Positions 1 to 7,794 of a stretch of 64,000 bases of DNA are shown here, one piece after another. Location: positions 186,001 through 250,000 of the forward strand of contig NZ_JACXYY010000002.1 of the NCBI RefSeq assembly GCF_014779665.1, in the 5' to 3' direction. The notes under the pieces are model-generated. The model did no database searches. It saw only the letters and a program-made list of their open reading frames with translations, and was not told the origin of the DNA. The DNA comes from Nocardioides hwasunensis. Its GTDB lineage: Bacteria; Actinomycetota; Actinomycetes; Propionibacteriales; Nocardioidaceae. The stretch's first letter is position 1, and each line of letters begins with the position of its first letter. The translations under genes were made by a program, and so were the position numbers.

Positions 1-2
1 CG

Positions 3-401
3 GTGGTCGACGCCTCGACGCTGCAGGTGGATCGGGTGGCGACCGTGGTCGACGACTCAGGCGTCCAGGTGGCCCGGACCGCCGCGCTGCTCGACATGCT
101 CGAGCCGCCACTCACCGCGCTGCAGCCGACCCTCCAGACGCTGGCGGACACCACGCACCCCGACGAGGTGGCGGCGCTGGTCACGCTCGTGGACCACCTG
201 CCCGCCCTCACCGAGCAGGTCGAGCGCGACGTCCTGCCCGTGCTCCGGACCCTGGGCTCGGTGGCCCCGGACCTCAGCGAGCTGCTCACCGTCTCGCGCG
301 AGCTCAACGAGATCCTGGGCAAGGTGCCCGGGATCGGTCGTCTCAAGCGCAAGGTCGAGCAGGAGGAAGAGGAGGACGCGGCGGGAGGGGGCCGAGTGTG
401 A
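3..401 (+). CDS. hypothetical protein, probably 5'-truncated by the window edge
   Basis: The frame is open from the first bases of the window and ends at a TGA at 399-401, so the GTG at position 3 is only the first visible start; the real gene probably begins upstream. The visible 132 residues are Leu/Val/Ala-rich with regularly spaced charged residues, consistent with long amphipathic helices, and end in a Glu-rich acidic stretch. No signal peptide, membrane segment or catalytic motif is visible. I do not recognise a family and give no function. It ends 87 bases before the next gene, a lipoprotein on the same strand. Confidence 0.6.
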   Translation: MVDASTLQVDRVATVVDDSGVQVARTAALLDMLEPPLTALQPTLQTLADTTHPDEVAALVTLVDHLPALTEQVERDVLPVLRTLGSVAPDLSELLTVSRELNEILGKVPGIGRLKRKVEQEEEEDAAGGGRV

Positions 402-488
402 CCCACGACGCGGAACGCCGCTCCGTCACCTGTCGTCCAACGCATGTGGCACGGTGAACGCACCGGCCCGGTCCCACCAGGAGGAATC

Positions 489-1013
489 GTGAACACCAGC
501 CGACCCGCAACCCGAGTCCGTCGCATGCTCGCCGTCCCTGTCCTCCTCGCCGCACTGGCCGGCCTCGCTGCCTGTGGCGGGTCCGACGAGGCGGCCGACA
601 GCCCCGGCGGCTCCGAGGTGACCTCGGCTCCGACGACCCCGCCCGGCACGGAGTCCCCGGCCGCCGGCGGCACGCTGGCCCTGGTCGCCGACGGCACGAG
701 CACCGCGAAGTGCGCCGTGCCGTCGGCCGAGGTGCTGGCCGGCTTCGACACGGCCTTCCAGGGCACGGTCACCAGCATCGAGGGCGGCACGGTGACCCTC
801 CAGGTCGACCAGTGGTACGCCGGGGACGAGGCGACCACGGTGACCGTCGAGGCGCCCAGCCAGGACATGCAGGACCTCCTGATGGCCGTCGACTTCGAGC
901 AGGGCAAGACCTATCTCGTCAGCGCCACGGGCGACCGGGTCACGCTGTGCGGCTTCACCGCCGAGAAGTCTCCCGAGCTCGAGGCGATGTACACGCAGGC
1001 CTTCTCGCTGTGA
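489..1013 (+). CDS. small secreted lipoprotein of unknown function
   Basis: A 174-residue protein with a classic lipoprotein signal peptide: an Arg-rich n-region, a hydrophobic core of about 15 residues, and a lipobox LAAC at about residues 26-29 followed by GGS. A Ser/Thr/Pro/Gly-rich linker follows, then a compact domain starting with a Cys in AKCAVPSAEVL and ending near a second Cys (TLCGF). The GTG at 489 is chosen because AGGAGG lies 4 bases upstream; an in-frame ATG at 444 has no such site. It overlaps the next gene by 4 bases (GTGA). It is probably anchored on the outer face of the membrane. The function is unknown; coupling to the cox-type accessory genes is positional only. Confidence 0.75.
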   Translation: MNTSRPATRVRRMLAVPVLLAALAGLAACGGSDEAADSPGGSEVTSAPTTPPGTESPAAGGTLALVADGTSTAKCAVPSAEVLAGFDTAFQGTVTSIEGGTVTLQVDQWYAGDEATTVTVEAPSQDMQDLLMAVDFEQGKTYLVSATGDRVTLCGFTAEKSPELEAMYTQAFSL

Positions 1014-1561
1014 CCTCGGTCGTCGGGCTGCTCCTCGCCGCCGGCGCCGGGGAGCGGTTCGGCGGCCCCAAGGCCCTGGCCTGTGACGACGACGGCACGT
1101 CCTGGTTGCTGCGCTCGATCCAGGCGCTGCGTCCCTGCGCAGAGATCGTGGTCGTGCTCGGCGCCGAGGCCGAGCGTGCGGCGGCCCTGGTGCCGATGTC
1201 GGTGTCGAGGATCAGGGCCCACGACTGGGCCGAGGGGATGGGGGCCTCCCTGCGCGCCGGCCTCCGCGCACTGGCGTCCACCGACCACGATGCCGCACTC
1301 GTCTCGCTGGTGGACCTCCCGGACGTCGACGCACACGTCGTGGCCCGCCTCGTGGGCACCGTGGCCGGTCCCGGCGACCTCGCCCGAGCGGCGTACGACG
1401 GCGTGCCGGGGCACCCGGTCCTGATCGGCCGTGACCACTGGGCGGGTGTCGTCGACACCGCGATCGGCGACCGCGGCGCCCGCGACTACCTCGCGGGTCA
1501 CGAGGTGGCGCTGGTGGAGTGCGGTGACCTCGCCACAGGTGTTGACGTCGACGCCCGCTGA
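1010..1561 (+). CDS. MocA/MobA-like nucleotidyltransferase (molybdenum cofactor maturation)
   Basis: A 183-residue NTP-transferase with the nucleotide-binding signature LAAGAGERFGGPK at residues 9-21, and a metal-site-like SLVDLPDV segment in mid-protein where MobA/MocA proteins have DxP. Family knowledge: MocA and relatives transfer CMP or GMP to molybdopterin to make the dinucleotide cofactor used by xanthine-dehydrogenase-family enzymes. The start GTG at 1010 overlaps the lipoprotein stop by 4 bases, implying translational coupling. Downstream are MoxR, VWA and XdhC genes, then the CoxSLM subunits, so a role in making molybdopterin cytosine dinucleotide for that enzyme is the natural inference. 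Nucleotide specificity cannot be read from the sequence. Confidence 0.8.
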   Translation: MTSVVGLLLAAGAGERFGGPKALACDDDGTSWLLRSIQALRPCAEIVVVLGAEAERAAALVPMSVSRIRAHDWAEGMGASLRAGLRALASTDHDAALVSLVDLPDVDAHVVARLVGTVAGPGDLARAAYDGVPGHPVLIGRDHWAGVVDTAIGDRGARDYLAGHEVALVECGDLATGVDVDAR

Positions 1562-1604
1562 AGTTCGGCCATCGGCCCCAACGTGCGACCAACGTGGTGG
1601 GTCG

Positions 1605-1619
1605 TAGCCTGAGCGCATG
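1605..1619 (+). promoter_or_regulatory. leaderless -10 box of the MoxR/CoxD gene
   Basis: TAGCCT at 1605-1610 lies exactly 6 bases before the ATG at 1617, so transcription should begin at the start codon. No Shine-Dalgarno sequence precedes this ATG. The string TAGCCTGAGCGC followed by ATG recurs at the GntR gene (12552) with one extra base. Confidence 0.55.
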
Positions 1620-2495
1620 GTCGATGGACTGGACTCCGCCCGCGACGTGGCGGCACGGCTGGGCGCGACCGGCTACCTCGCGGACGACGACCTGGCCACC
1701 GTCGTGTTCCTCGCCGCACGGATGCAGCGGCCGCTGCTGCTCGAGGGTGAGCCCGGGACCGGCAAGACCGCGCTCGCCGAGGCACTCGCGCAGAGCCTCG
1801 GCCTGCCGCTGGTGCGACTCCAGTGCTACGAGGGCATCGACGCCAGCCAGGCCCTCTACGACTGGGACTTCCCTCGTCAGATCCTGCACCTGCGCGCGCT
1901 CGAGGCGGCCGGCGCCGTGGACTCCGACGAGGCCGAGAAGAGCCTCTACGACGAGCGCTTCCTGCTCTCGCGTCCGGTGCTCGCCGCTCTCCGCCAGGCG
2001 CCGGCCGTGCTGCTGGTCGACGAGGTCGACCGCGCCGACGACGAGTTCGAGGCCTTCCTGCTCGAGGTGCTCTCCACGTGGCAGGTCACCATCCCGGAGT
2101 ACGGCACGGTGACCGCCCCGGAGCCGCCGCTCGTGGTGCTCACCTCCAACCGCACCCGCGAGCTCCACGACGCCCTCAAGCGCCGCTGCCTCTACCACTG
2201 GATCGACCACCCCGGGCTCGAGCGCGAGGTCGAGATCGTCCGCACGCGCGCGCCCGAGGTGGGCGAGGCGCTCGCCCGCCAGGTGGTCGGCCTGGTCCAG
2301 CAGCTGCGCACGCGCGACGACCTGCTCAAGGCTCCCGGCGTCGCGGAGACCCTCGACTGGGCGCGCGCCCTCACCTACCTCGGCACGGCGGAGCTCGACC
2401 TCGCCTCGGCCGCCGCCACCCTCGGCGCGCTGCTGAAGTATCGCGAGGACGCGGACCGGGTCAAGGCCGCCCTCGACCGCATGATGTCGACATGA
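1617..2495 (+). CDS. coxD: MoxR-family AAA+ ATPase, CoxD-like
   Basis: A 292-residue AAA+ protein of the MoxR type. Walker A is GEPGTGKT at residues 44-51, Walker B is LLVDEVD at about 132-138, and a sensor-like TSN motif lies in VVLTSNRTREL. In carboxidotrophs CoxD is the membrane-associated chaperone ATPase that helps build the Cu/Mo site of CO dehydrogenase; MoxR proteins in general act with a VWA-domain partner. That partner is the next gene, overlapping by 4 bases (ATGA). A leaderless -10 box sits directly upstream. The MoxR family assignment is firm; the Cox-specific name rests on the neighbourhood. Confidence 0.85.
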   Translation: MVDGLDSARDVAARLGATGYLADDDLATVVFLAARMQRPLLLEGEPGTGKTALAEALAQSLGLPLVRLQCYEGIDASQALYDWDFPRQILHLRALEAAGAVDSDEAEKSLYDERFLLSRPVLAALRQAPAVLLVDEVDRADDEFEAFLLEVLSTWQVTIPEYGTVTAPEPPLVVLTSNRTRELHDALKRRCLYHWIDHPGLEREVEIVRTRAPEVGEALARQVVGLVQQLRTRDDLLKAPGVAETLDWARALTYLGTAELDLASAAATLGALLKYREDADRVKAALDRMMST

Positions 2496-3628
2496 CCGGC
2501 CCGGACCTGCCGCTCGACCGGGGGGTGGACGAGGTGCTGCTCGGCTTCACCCGGGCACTGCGTGCGGCCGGTGTGGCCGTCACCCAGGACCGCTCGCAGG
2601 GGTTCCTGGTCGCGGTGGCCGCTGTGGGGGTCGATGACCGCCAGGCGACCTACTGGGCCGGTCGCGCCACGCTGTGCGGCTCGCCAGACGACCTCGCCCG
2701 CTACGACCAGGTCTTCGCGTCCTGGTTCGACACACGCGACGGGCTCCCGCGCGCGCAGCTCCGCGAGCACAGCCGGCCGCAGACCGCCCATCTCCTGCCG
2801 GAGTCCGAGACGACCGGTGGTTCGGGCGAGGGCGAGGAGGACGTCGTCCGGGCGATGGCGTCCGCGGCCGAGGTGCTGCGACACCGTGACGTGGCCACCC
2901 TCGACAGCGGCGAGCGGCGCCGCCTGGCCGGCATGTTCGCCCGCCTGTCGCTGAGCCCGCCCACCCGCCGCACGTCTCGTCACCGCAGGTCGCACCGCGG
3001 TGAGGTGGACGCCGCACGGACCCTGCGCCGCTCCCTCCGGCACCTCGGTGAGCCCGCCGAGATCGCCTGGCGCCGGCGCGGCACCCGCCCCCGTCGCGTG
3101 GTGCTGCTCGTCGACGTGAGCGGCTCGATGAGTGCGTACGCCGATGCACTGCTGCGGCTGGCCCACCGGCTCACCCAGTCGGCGCGGGCCACCGGCGGGT
3201 CCGTCGAGACGTTCACGGTCGGCACCCGTCTGACGCACGTCACCCGCGCCCTCCGCTCGCCCGACGCCGACCGCGCGATCGTGGCCGCGGGCGAGGTCGT
3301 CCCCGACTGGTCGGGCGGGACCCGGCTCGGCGAGACGCTGCGGGTGTTCCTGGACCGGTGGGGCCAGCGGGGGATGGCCCGCGGCTCGGTGGTGGTCGTC
3401 TTCAGCGACGGCTGGGAGCGTGGCGACACCGATGTCCTCGGCGAGCAGATGGCCCGGCTCCAGCGGATCTCGCACCGGGTGATCTGGGTCAACCCGCACC
3501 GCGGCAAGGAGGGCTACGCGCCGCTGCAGGCCGGGGTGGTGGCCGCACTGCCGCACTGCGACGACTTCCTCGCCGGTCACTCGCTCGCGACCTTCGCCGA
3601 CCTGACGGAGGTGATCTCCCGTGCGTGA
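2492..3628 (+). CDS. coxE: VWA-domain protein, CoxE-like
   Basis: A 378-residue protein with an all-helical N-terminal half, an Arg-rich stretch near residues 150-175, and a C-terminal von Willebrand A domain. The MIDAS metal-site motif DVSGSMS is at residues 208-214 and a second conserved stretch, VVVFSDGWERGD, follows. CoxE proteins work with the MoxR ATPase CoxD in maturation of molybdenum hydroxylases. The start ATG overlaps the coxD stop by 4 bases and the end overlaps the xdhC start by 8 bases, so the three genes form a tightly coupled operon. No signal peptide is seen, so a cytoplasmic protein is expected. Confidence 0.85.
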   Translation: MTGPDLPLDRGVDEVLLGFTRALRAAGVAVTQDRSQGFLVAVAAVGVDDRQATYWAGRATLCGSPDDLARYDQVFASWFDTRDGLPRAQLREHSRPQTAHLLPESETTGGSGEGEEDVVRAMASAAEVLRHRDVATLDSGERRRLAGMFARLSLSPPTRRTSRHRRSHRGEVDAARTLRRSLRHLGEPAEIAWRRRGTRPRRVVLLVDVSGSMSAYADALLRLAHRLTQSARATGGSVETFTVGTRLTHVTRALRSPDADRAIVAAGEVVPDWSGGTRLGETLRVFLDRWGQRGMARGSVVVVFSDGWERGDTDVLGEQMARLQRISHRVIWVNPHRGKEGYAPLQAGVVAALPHCDDFLAGHSLATFADLTEVISRA

Positions 3629-4754
3629 CGTGCTGCCCGAGCTGATGACGTGGTGGGAGGCCGGCGAGACGATCGGCGTCGGCACGGTGGTGGCCACCTT
3701 CCGGTCGGCGCCACGCCCGCCGGGCGCGTCGATGCTCGTCGGGCCGGACGAGTCGGCCGTCGGCTCGGTCTCCGGGGGATGCGTCGAGGGGGCGGTCTAC
3801 GACCTCGCCCAGTCGGTCCTCGACTCGGGCGCACCCGTCCTCGAGCGCTACGGCGTCTCCGACGACGACGCCTTCGCCGTCGGCCTCACCTGCGGCGGCA
3901 TCCTCGACGTCTTCGTCGAGCAGGTCTCCCGCGAGACGTTCCCCGAGCTCGGCGACGTCGCCCGCGACATCGAGGAGGGCCGGCCCGTCGCGCTGGCCAC
4001 CGTGATCGAGCACCCCGACGCTGCGTGGGTCGGTCGACGGATGGTGGTCCGCCCTGACGCCGAGCCCCAGGGGGGCATCGGCTCGGCCCGCGCCGACGCC
4101 GCCGTCCGCGACGACGCCCTCGGTCTCCTGGCCGTCGGCACCAACGCGACCCTGACCTACGGGCCCGACGGTGAGCGGCGCGGAGAGGGCATGCGGGTGT
4201 TCGTCTGGGGCTTCGCGCCCAAGCCCCGGATGCTCGTCTTCGGCGCGATCGACTTCGCCGCCGCGGTGGCCAGGGTCGGCTCGTTCCTCGGCTACCAGGT
4301 CACCGTGTGCGACGCCCGACCGGTCTTCGCCACCGCGTCGCGCTTCCCGGGCGCCGACGAGGTGGTCGTCGACTGGCCGCACCGCTACCTGCAGGCCGAG
4401 GTCGACGCGGGCCGCATCGACCGCCGGACCGTCCTCGCCGTGCTGACCCACGACCCCAAGTTCGACGTCCCGCTGCTCGAGGTCGCCCTGCGGCTCGACG
4501 ACGACGTACGCCCCGGATACATCGGCGCGATGGGCTCGCGACGCACGCACGACGAGCGGATGTCCCGGCTGCTCGAGGCGGGGCTCTCGAGCGGCGAGCT
4601 CGAGCTCCTCTCCTCGCCCATCGGGCTCGACCTCGGCGCCCGCACGCCCGAGGAGACGGCCGTGTCGATCGCGGCGGAGATCGTCGCGCGGCAGTGGGGT
4701 GGGTCGGGGGAGCGGCTCGCCGCGACGCGGGGTCGCATCCACCACGACGACTGA
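3621..4754 (+). CDS. xdhC: XdhC/CoxF-family molybdenum enzyme maturation factor
   Basis: A 377-residue protein with both XdhC parts: the N-terminal XdhC/CoxI domain with the conserved SVSGGCVEGAVYDLA stretch (residues 51-65), and a C-terminal Rossmann-type XdhC domain starting near LVFGAIDFA and containing the GYIGAMGSRRTHDER motif. Family knowledge: XdhC binds molybdenum cofactor, promotes its sulfuration and hands it to the large subunit. The GTG start lies inside the end of coxE. It is the last gene of the accessory operon; the next gene, a regulator, has its own upstream promoter-like sequence. The SGGC cysteine, linked to cofactor handling in this family, is present. Confidence 0.85.
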   Translation: MRDVLPELMTWWEAGETIGVGTVVATFRSAPRPPGASMLVGPDESAVGSVSGGCVEGAVYDLAQSVLDSGAPVLERYGVSDDDAFAVGLTCGGILDVFVEQVSRETFPELGDVARDIEEGRPVALATVIEHPDAAWVGRRMVVRPDAEPQGGIGSARADAAVRDDALGLLAVGTNATLTYGPDGERRGEGMRVFVWGFAPKPRMLVFGAIDFAAAVARVGSFLGYQVTVCDARPVFATASRFPGADEVVVDWPHRYLQAEVDAGRIDRRTVLAVLTHDPKFDVPLLEVALRLDDDVRPGYIGAMGSRRTHDERMSRLLEAGLSSGELELLSSPIGLDLGARTPEETAVSIAAEIVARQWGGSGERLAATRGRIHHDD

Positions 4755-4773
4755 CGACTCCCCGCCCACCCTG

Positions 4774-4800
4774 TTGTCAGCGTCACACTCGGGCTAGGTT
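4774..4800 (+). promoter_or_regulatory. candidate promoter of the GAF-domain regulator
   Basis: TTGTCA at 4774-4779 and TAGGTT at 4795-4800 resemble -35 and -10 boxes with a 15-base spacer, shorter than the usual 17. The predicted transcript would start about 20 bases before the ATG at 4826. Weak because of the spacing. Confidence 0.35.
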
Positions 4801-4825
4801 GGCCGCGGACCTCTGGGGGGCCGCC

Positions 4826-6052
4826 ATGAGACGCGATGACCTGCACAGCCGGCGTGTGGACGCCGTGCGCGCCTGGACGCGCGTCGTCGCCGACGGTGAC
4901 GACGGGGCGGACGCGGTCCGGCCCGAGATCCTGCGCAGCTGGCAGCTCTCCGGCGTGGTCTCGCCGGACGTGACCCGCGCGCCGCTCGCCGACGAGGGCG
5001 ACACGGCCGACTTCTGGAACGCCTCGCCGCTGCAGACCGCGGTCGAGCGGGTCCAGGAGGAGCTGCGCCGCACCGCCGAGGACGGTGACCTCGTCATCGC
5101 GGTCACCGACGAGCAGACCCGCATCCTGTGGACCTACGGGGGGCGGGTGATGCGCCGCAAGGCCGAGACGGTGAACTTCGTTCCGGGCGGGCGCTGGGAC
5201 GAGAAGAGCGTCGGCACCAACGCGCTGGCGATCGCCGGTCGCACCTCGGCGCCGTCGATGGTCTTCAGTGCCGAGCACTACGCCGAGGTCGTGCACAACT
5301 GGGTGTGCTGGGCCGCGCCGGTCTTCGACCCCGTCACCGGACGCTCGCTCGGGGTGATCGACCTGTCGACGACCTGGGACCGGACCCACCCCATCGGCCT
5401 GGCCACCGCGCGCGTGATGGCGCGGCTGATCGAGGGCGCGCTGCCCACGGGGCGGCGTACGACCTTCGCCGACGACGTCGGGCCGGACGAGCCCGGCCTC
5501 GTGCTGACCCTGCTCGGCACGGCGGAGGTGTGGCTCGACGGCCAGCGGTTGCTGCTCAACCGGAGGCAGACCGAGATCCTCGCGCTGCTCGCGATCCATC
5601 CGGCCGGCCTGTCCGTGGAGCACCTGCACGCGCTGCTCTACGGCGACGCCGCGGTCACCACCTCGACGCTCAAGGCCGAGGTCTCCCACCTCCGGGCGGC
5701 CCTGGCGGGCCAGCTCTCCTCGCGCCCCTACCGGCTGACCATGCCGGTGAGCACCGACGTGGAGGAGGTGCAGCGGCTGCTGCGGCGCGGCGACGTGCGC
5801 GCGGCGGTGCGGGCCTACGGCGGCGACCTCCTGCCCGGCACGGACTCGCCCGAGCTGGTCCAGATGGGCGACTACCTCGCGGTGAGCGTGCGCGAGGCGC
5901 TGCTGGCCGACCCCGACCCGGACGCCGTGCTCCGCTACAGCGAGCTGGCGCCGTACGACACTGCGGTGCTCGAGGCGTGCCTGGCCGCGCTGCCGGTGCA
6001 CCACCCGGTAGCGCCGCTCCTCAAGGGCAAGCTCGCCGCCGGCCGCACCTGA
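4826..6052 (+). CDS. GAF-domain transcriptional regulator with C-terminal winged-helix region
   Basis: A 408-residue protein. Residues about 30-200 match the N-terminal sensor of AcoR-type activators: an ILRSWQ segment, then a GAF-like region with EKSVGTNALAIA, SAEHY and the WVCWAAPVFDP...GVIDLS pattern. Classical AcoR proteins continue with a sigma-54 AAA+ domain; this one does not. Instead residues about 225-310 resemble a winged-helix DNA-binding region (RRQTEILALLA, VSHLRAAL), followed by a helical tail similar to a BTAD-like segment. It sits between the two halves of the molybdenum hydroxylase locus and probably controls it, sensing an unknown small ligand. The ATG at 4826 was chosen for the promoter-like sequence and the good N-terminal match. 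Confidence 0.7.
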   Translation: MRRDDLHSRRVDAVRAWTRVVADGDDGADAVRPEILRSWQLSGVVSPDVTRAPLADEGDTADFWNASPLQTAVERVQEELRRTAEDGDLVIAVTDEQTRILWTYGGRVMRRKAETVNFVPGGRWDEKSVGTNALAIAGRTSAPSMVFSAEHYAEVVHNWVCWAAPVFDPVTGRSLGVIDLSTTWDRTHPIGLATARVMARLIEGALPTGRRTTFADDVGPDEPGLVLTLLGTAEVWLDGQRLLLNRRQTEILALLAIHPAGLSVEHLHALLYGDAAVTTSTLKAEVSHLRAALAGQLSSRPYRLTMPVSTDVEEVQRLLRRGDVRAAVRAYGGDLLPGTDSPELVQMGDYLAVSVREALLADPDPDAVLRYSELAPYDTAVLEACLAALPVHHPVAPLLKGKLAAGRT

Positions 6053-6165
6053 CCAGACCAGTTCGCGAATTCGTCGTCGGGTCTGGCGCCTCGCGGGCGC
6101 CGGGCAGATGCTGCGACGAGGTGCCGCGCCGGGAGGACGTGGCCACGAACGAGGGAGAACGACGC

Positions 6166-7227
6166 ATGGTCACGACACGAAGTGGGGTCACGGCAGGCGC
6201 AGTCGTCCTGCTGGCGGGCAGCCTGATGGGCAGTGCCGCCGCGGGAGCCGCCACCGCCCCCGAACCCGTGACGGTGGCGAAGAAGCTGGTCTCGCCGCTC
6301 AGCATGGTGGTGGCCGGCGACGGCACCGCCTACGTCAGTCAGAACTTCGCCGGCCTGCTCACCGCGGTCCCGCCGGGAGGCAGGCCGAAGGTCGTCTTCG
6401 CCGCCCCCAGGAAGACCGAGGTCGGAGCCGTGTCCGAGTCACGCGGCACCGTCCACTTCGCGACCACGAAGGGCAAGAAGGCCCTCCTGTGGTCGATGCG
6501 TCCGGGTGGACGGCCGATGAAGCAGGCCGACCTCGGTGCCTACGAGCAGAAGAAGAACCCCGACGCCGACCAGGCCTACGGGTTCACCGACCTCGACGCG
6601 ACCTGCCTGGCCGAGATCCCGAAGGAGGTCCCCGGGGCCTACACCGGCATCGTGGAGTCGCACCCCTACGGCTCTGCGGTCCACCGCGGCACGACGTACG
6701 TCGCCGACGCCGCCGGCAACACGATCCTCGCCGTCAACGGCAAGGGCAAGGTCTCGACGGTCGCGGTGCTGGCGCCGGTGCCGGTGGTCGTGACCGCGGA
6801 GATCGCCGCCGCCAACAAGCTGCCGGCCTGCTCGGTCGGCCACGCCTACAACTTCGAGGCGGTGCCGACCGACGTCGAGGTGGGGAAGGGTGGCTGGCTC
6901 TACGTCAGCATGCTCCCCGGTGGGCCTGAGGACGGCAGCGCGGGCGCGAACGGCATGGTCGTGAAGGTCAAGGCGAGGACCGGGAAGGTCCGCACCGTCG
7001 CGTCGGGCTTCGCCGGTGCCACGGGTGTGGCGCTCGCCGACAACGGTGACGTCTACGTCGCCCAGCTCTTCGGCGGCCAGGTCTCGCGCATCAAGGCCGG
7101 CTCGGACCAGGCCAAGCCCTACGCCATGGTGACGATGCCGGCCGCCGTCGAGTGGGCCGGCGGCCACCTCCTCGTGTCGGCCGACGTGCTGTCGCAGAAG
7201 CCGAAGGGCGAGGTGCTGCAGTACTGA
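6166..7227 (+). CDS. secreted ScyD/ScyE-family beta-propeller-like protein
   Basis: A 353-residue exported protein. The ATG at 6166 has a GGGAG site about 12 bases upstream and is followed by a signal peptide: Arg at residue 5, a hydrophobic run around residues 10-25, and AAGA/AATA cleavage options. The mature part has repeated segments of the SPLSMVVAGDGTAYVSQN and GVALADNGDVYVAQLFGGQVSRI kind, typical of NHL/strictosidine-synthase-like propellers, which are grouped as ScyD/ScyE in annotation pipelines. The family name comes from cyanobacterial scytonemin genes, but actinobacterial members have no established role. It lies between the regulator and coxS, so a connection to the Cox-type enzyme is possible but unproven. 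Confidence 0.7.
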   Translation: MVTTRSGVTAGAVVLLAGSLMGSAAAGAATAPEPVTVAKKLVSPLSMVVAGDGTAYVSQNFAGLLTAVPPGGRPKVVFAAPRKTEVGAVSESRGTVHFATTKGKKALLWSMRPGGRPMKQADLGAYEQKKNPDADQAYGFTDLDATCLAEIPKEVPGAYTGIVESHPYGSAVHRGTTYVADAAGNTILAVNGKGKVSTVAVLAPVPVVVTAEIAAANKLPACSVGHAYNFEAVPTDVEVGKGGWLYVSMLPGGPEDGSAGANGMVVKVKARTGKVRTVASGFAGATGVALADNGDVYVAQLFGGQVSRIKAGSDQAKPYAMVTMPAAVEWAGGHLLVSADVLSQKPKGEVLQY

Positions 7228-7274
7228 GATCCCCTCCGGGCGTGGGAGGCAACCACCCGCCAACCACGCACGCC

Positions 7275-7314
7275 TAGCGTCGGCATCGAGTGATCCACCT
7301 CACACGCCCGGAGG
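7275..7314 (+). promoter_or_regulatory. candidate promoter and ribosome binding site of coxS
   Basis: TAGCGT at 7275-7280 is a -10-like box about 40 bases before the ATG at 7321, and GGAGG at 7310-7314 is a well-placed Shine-Dalgarno site 6 bases before it. No convincing -35 box is visible, which would fit an activator-dependent promoter. Confidence 0.4.
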
Positions 7315-7320
7315 CGACGC

Positions 7321-7790
<470 letters not shown>

Positions 7791-7794
<4 letters not shown>

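Noticed and set aside
7231..7250. Short CCTCC/GGAGG hairpin after the ScyD-like gene as a terminator
   Set aside because: Only five base pairs and overlapping the region upstream of coxS; too weak to call.
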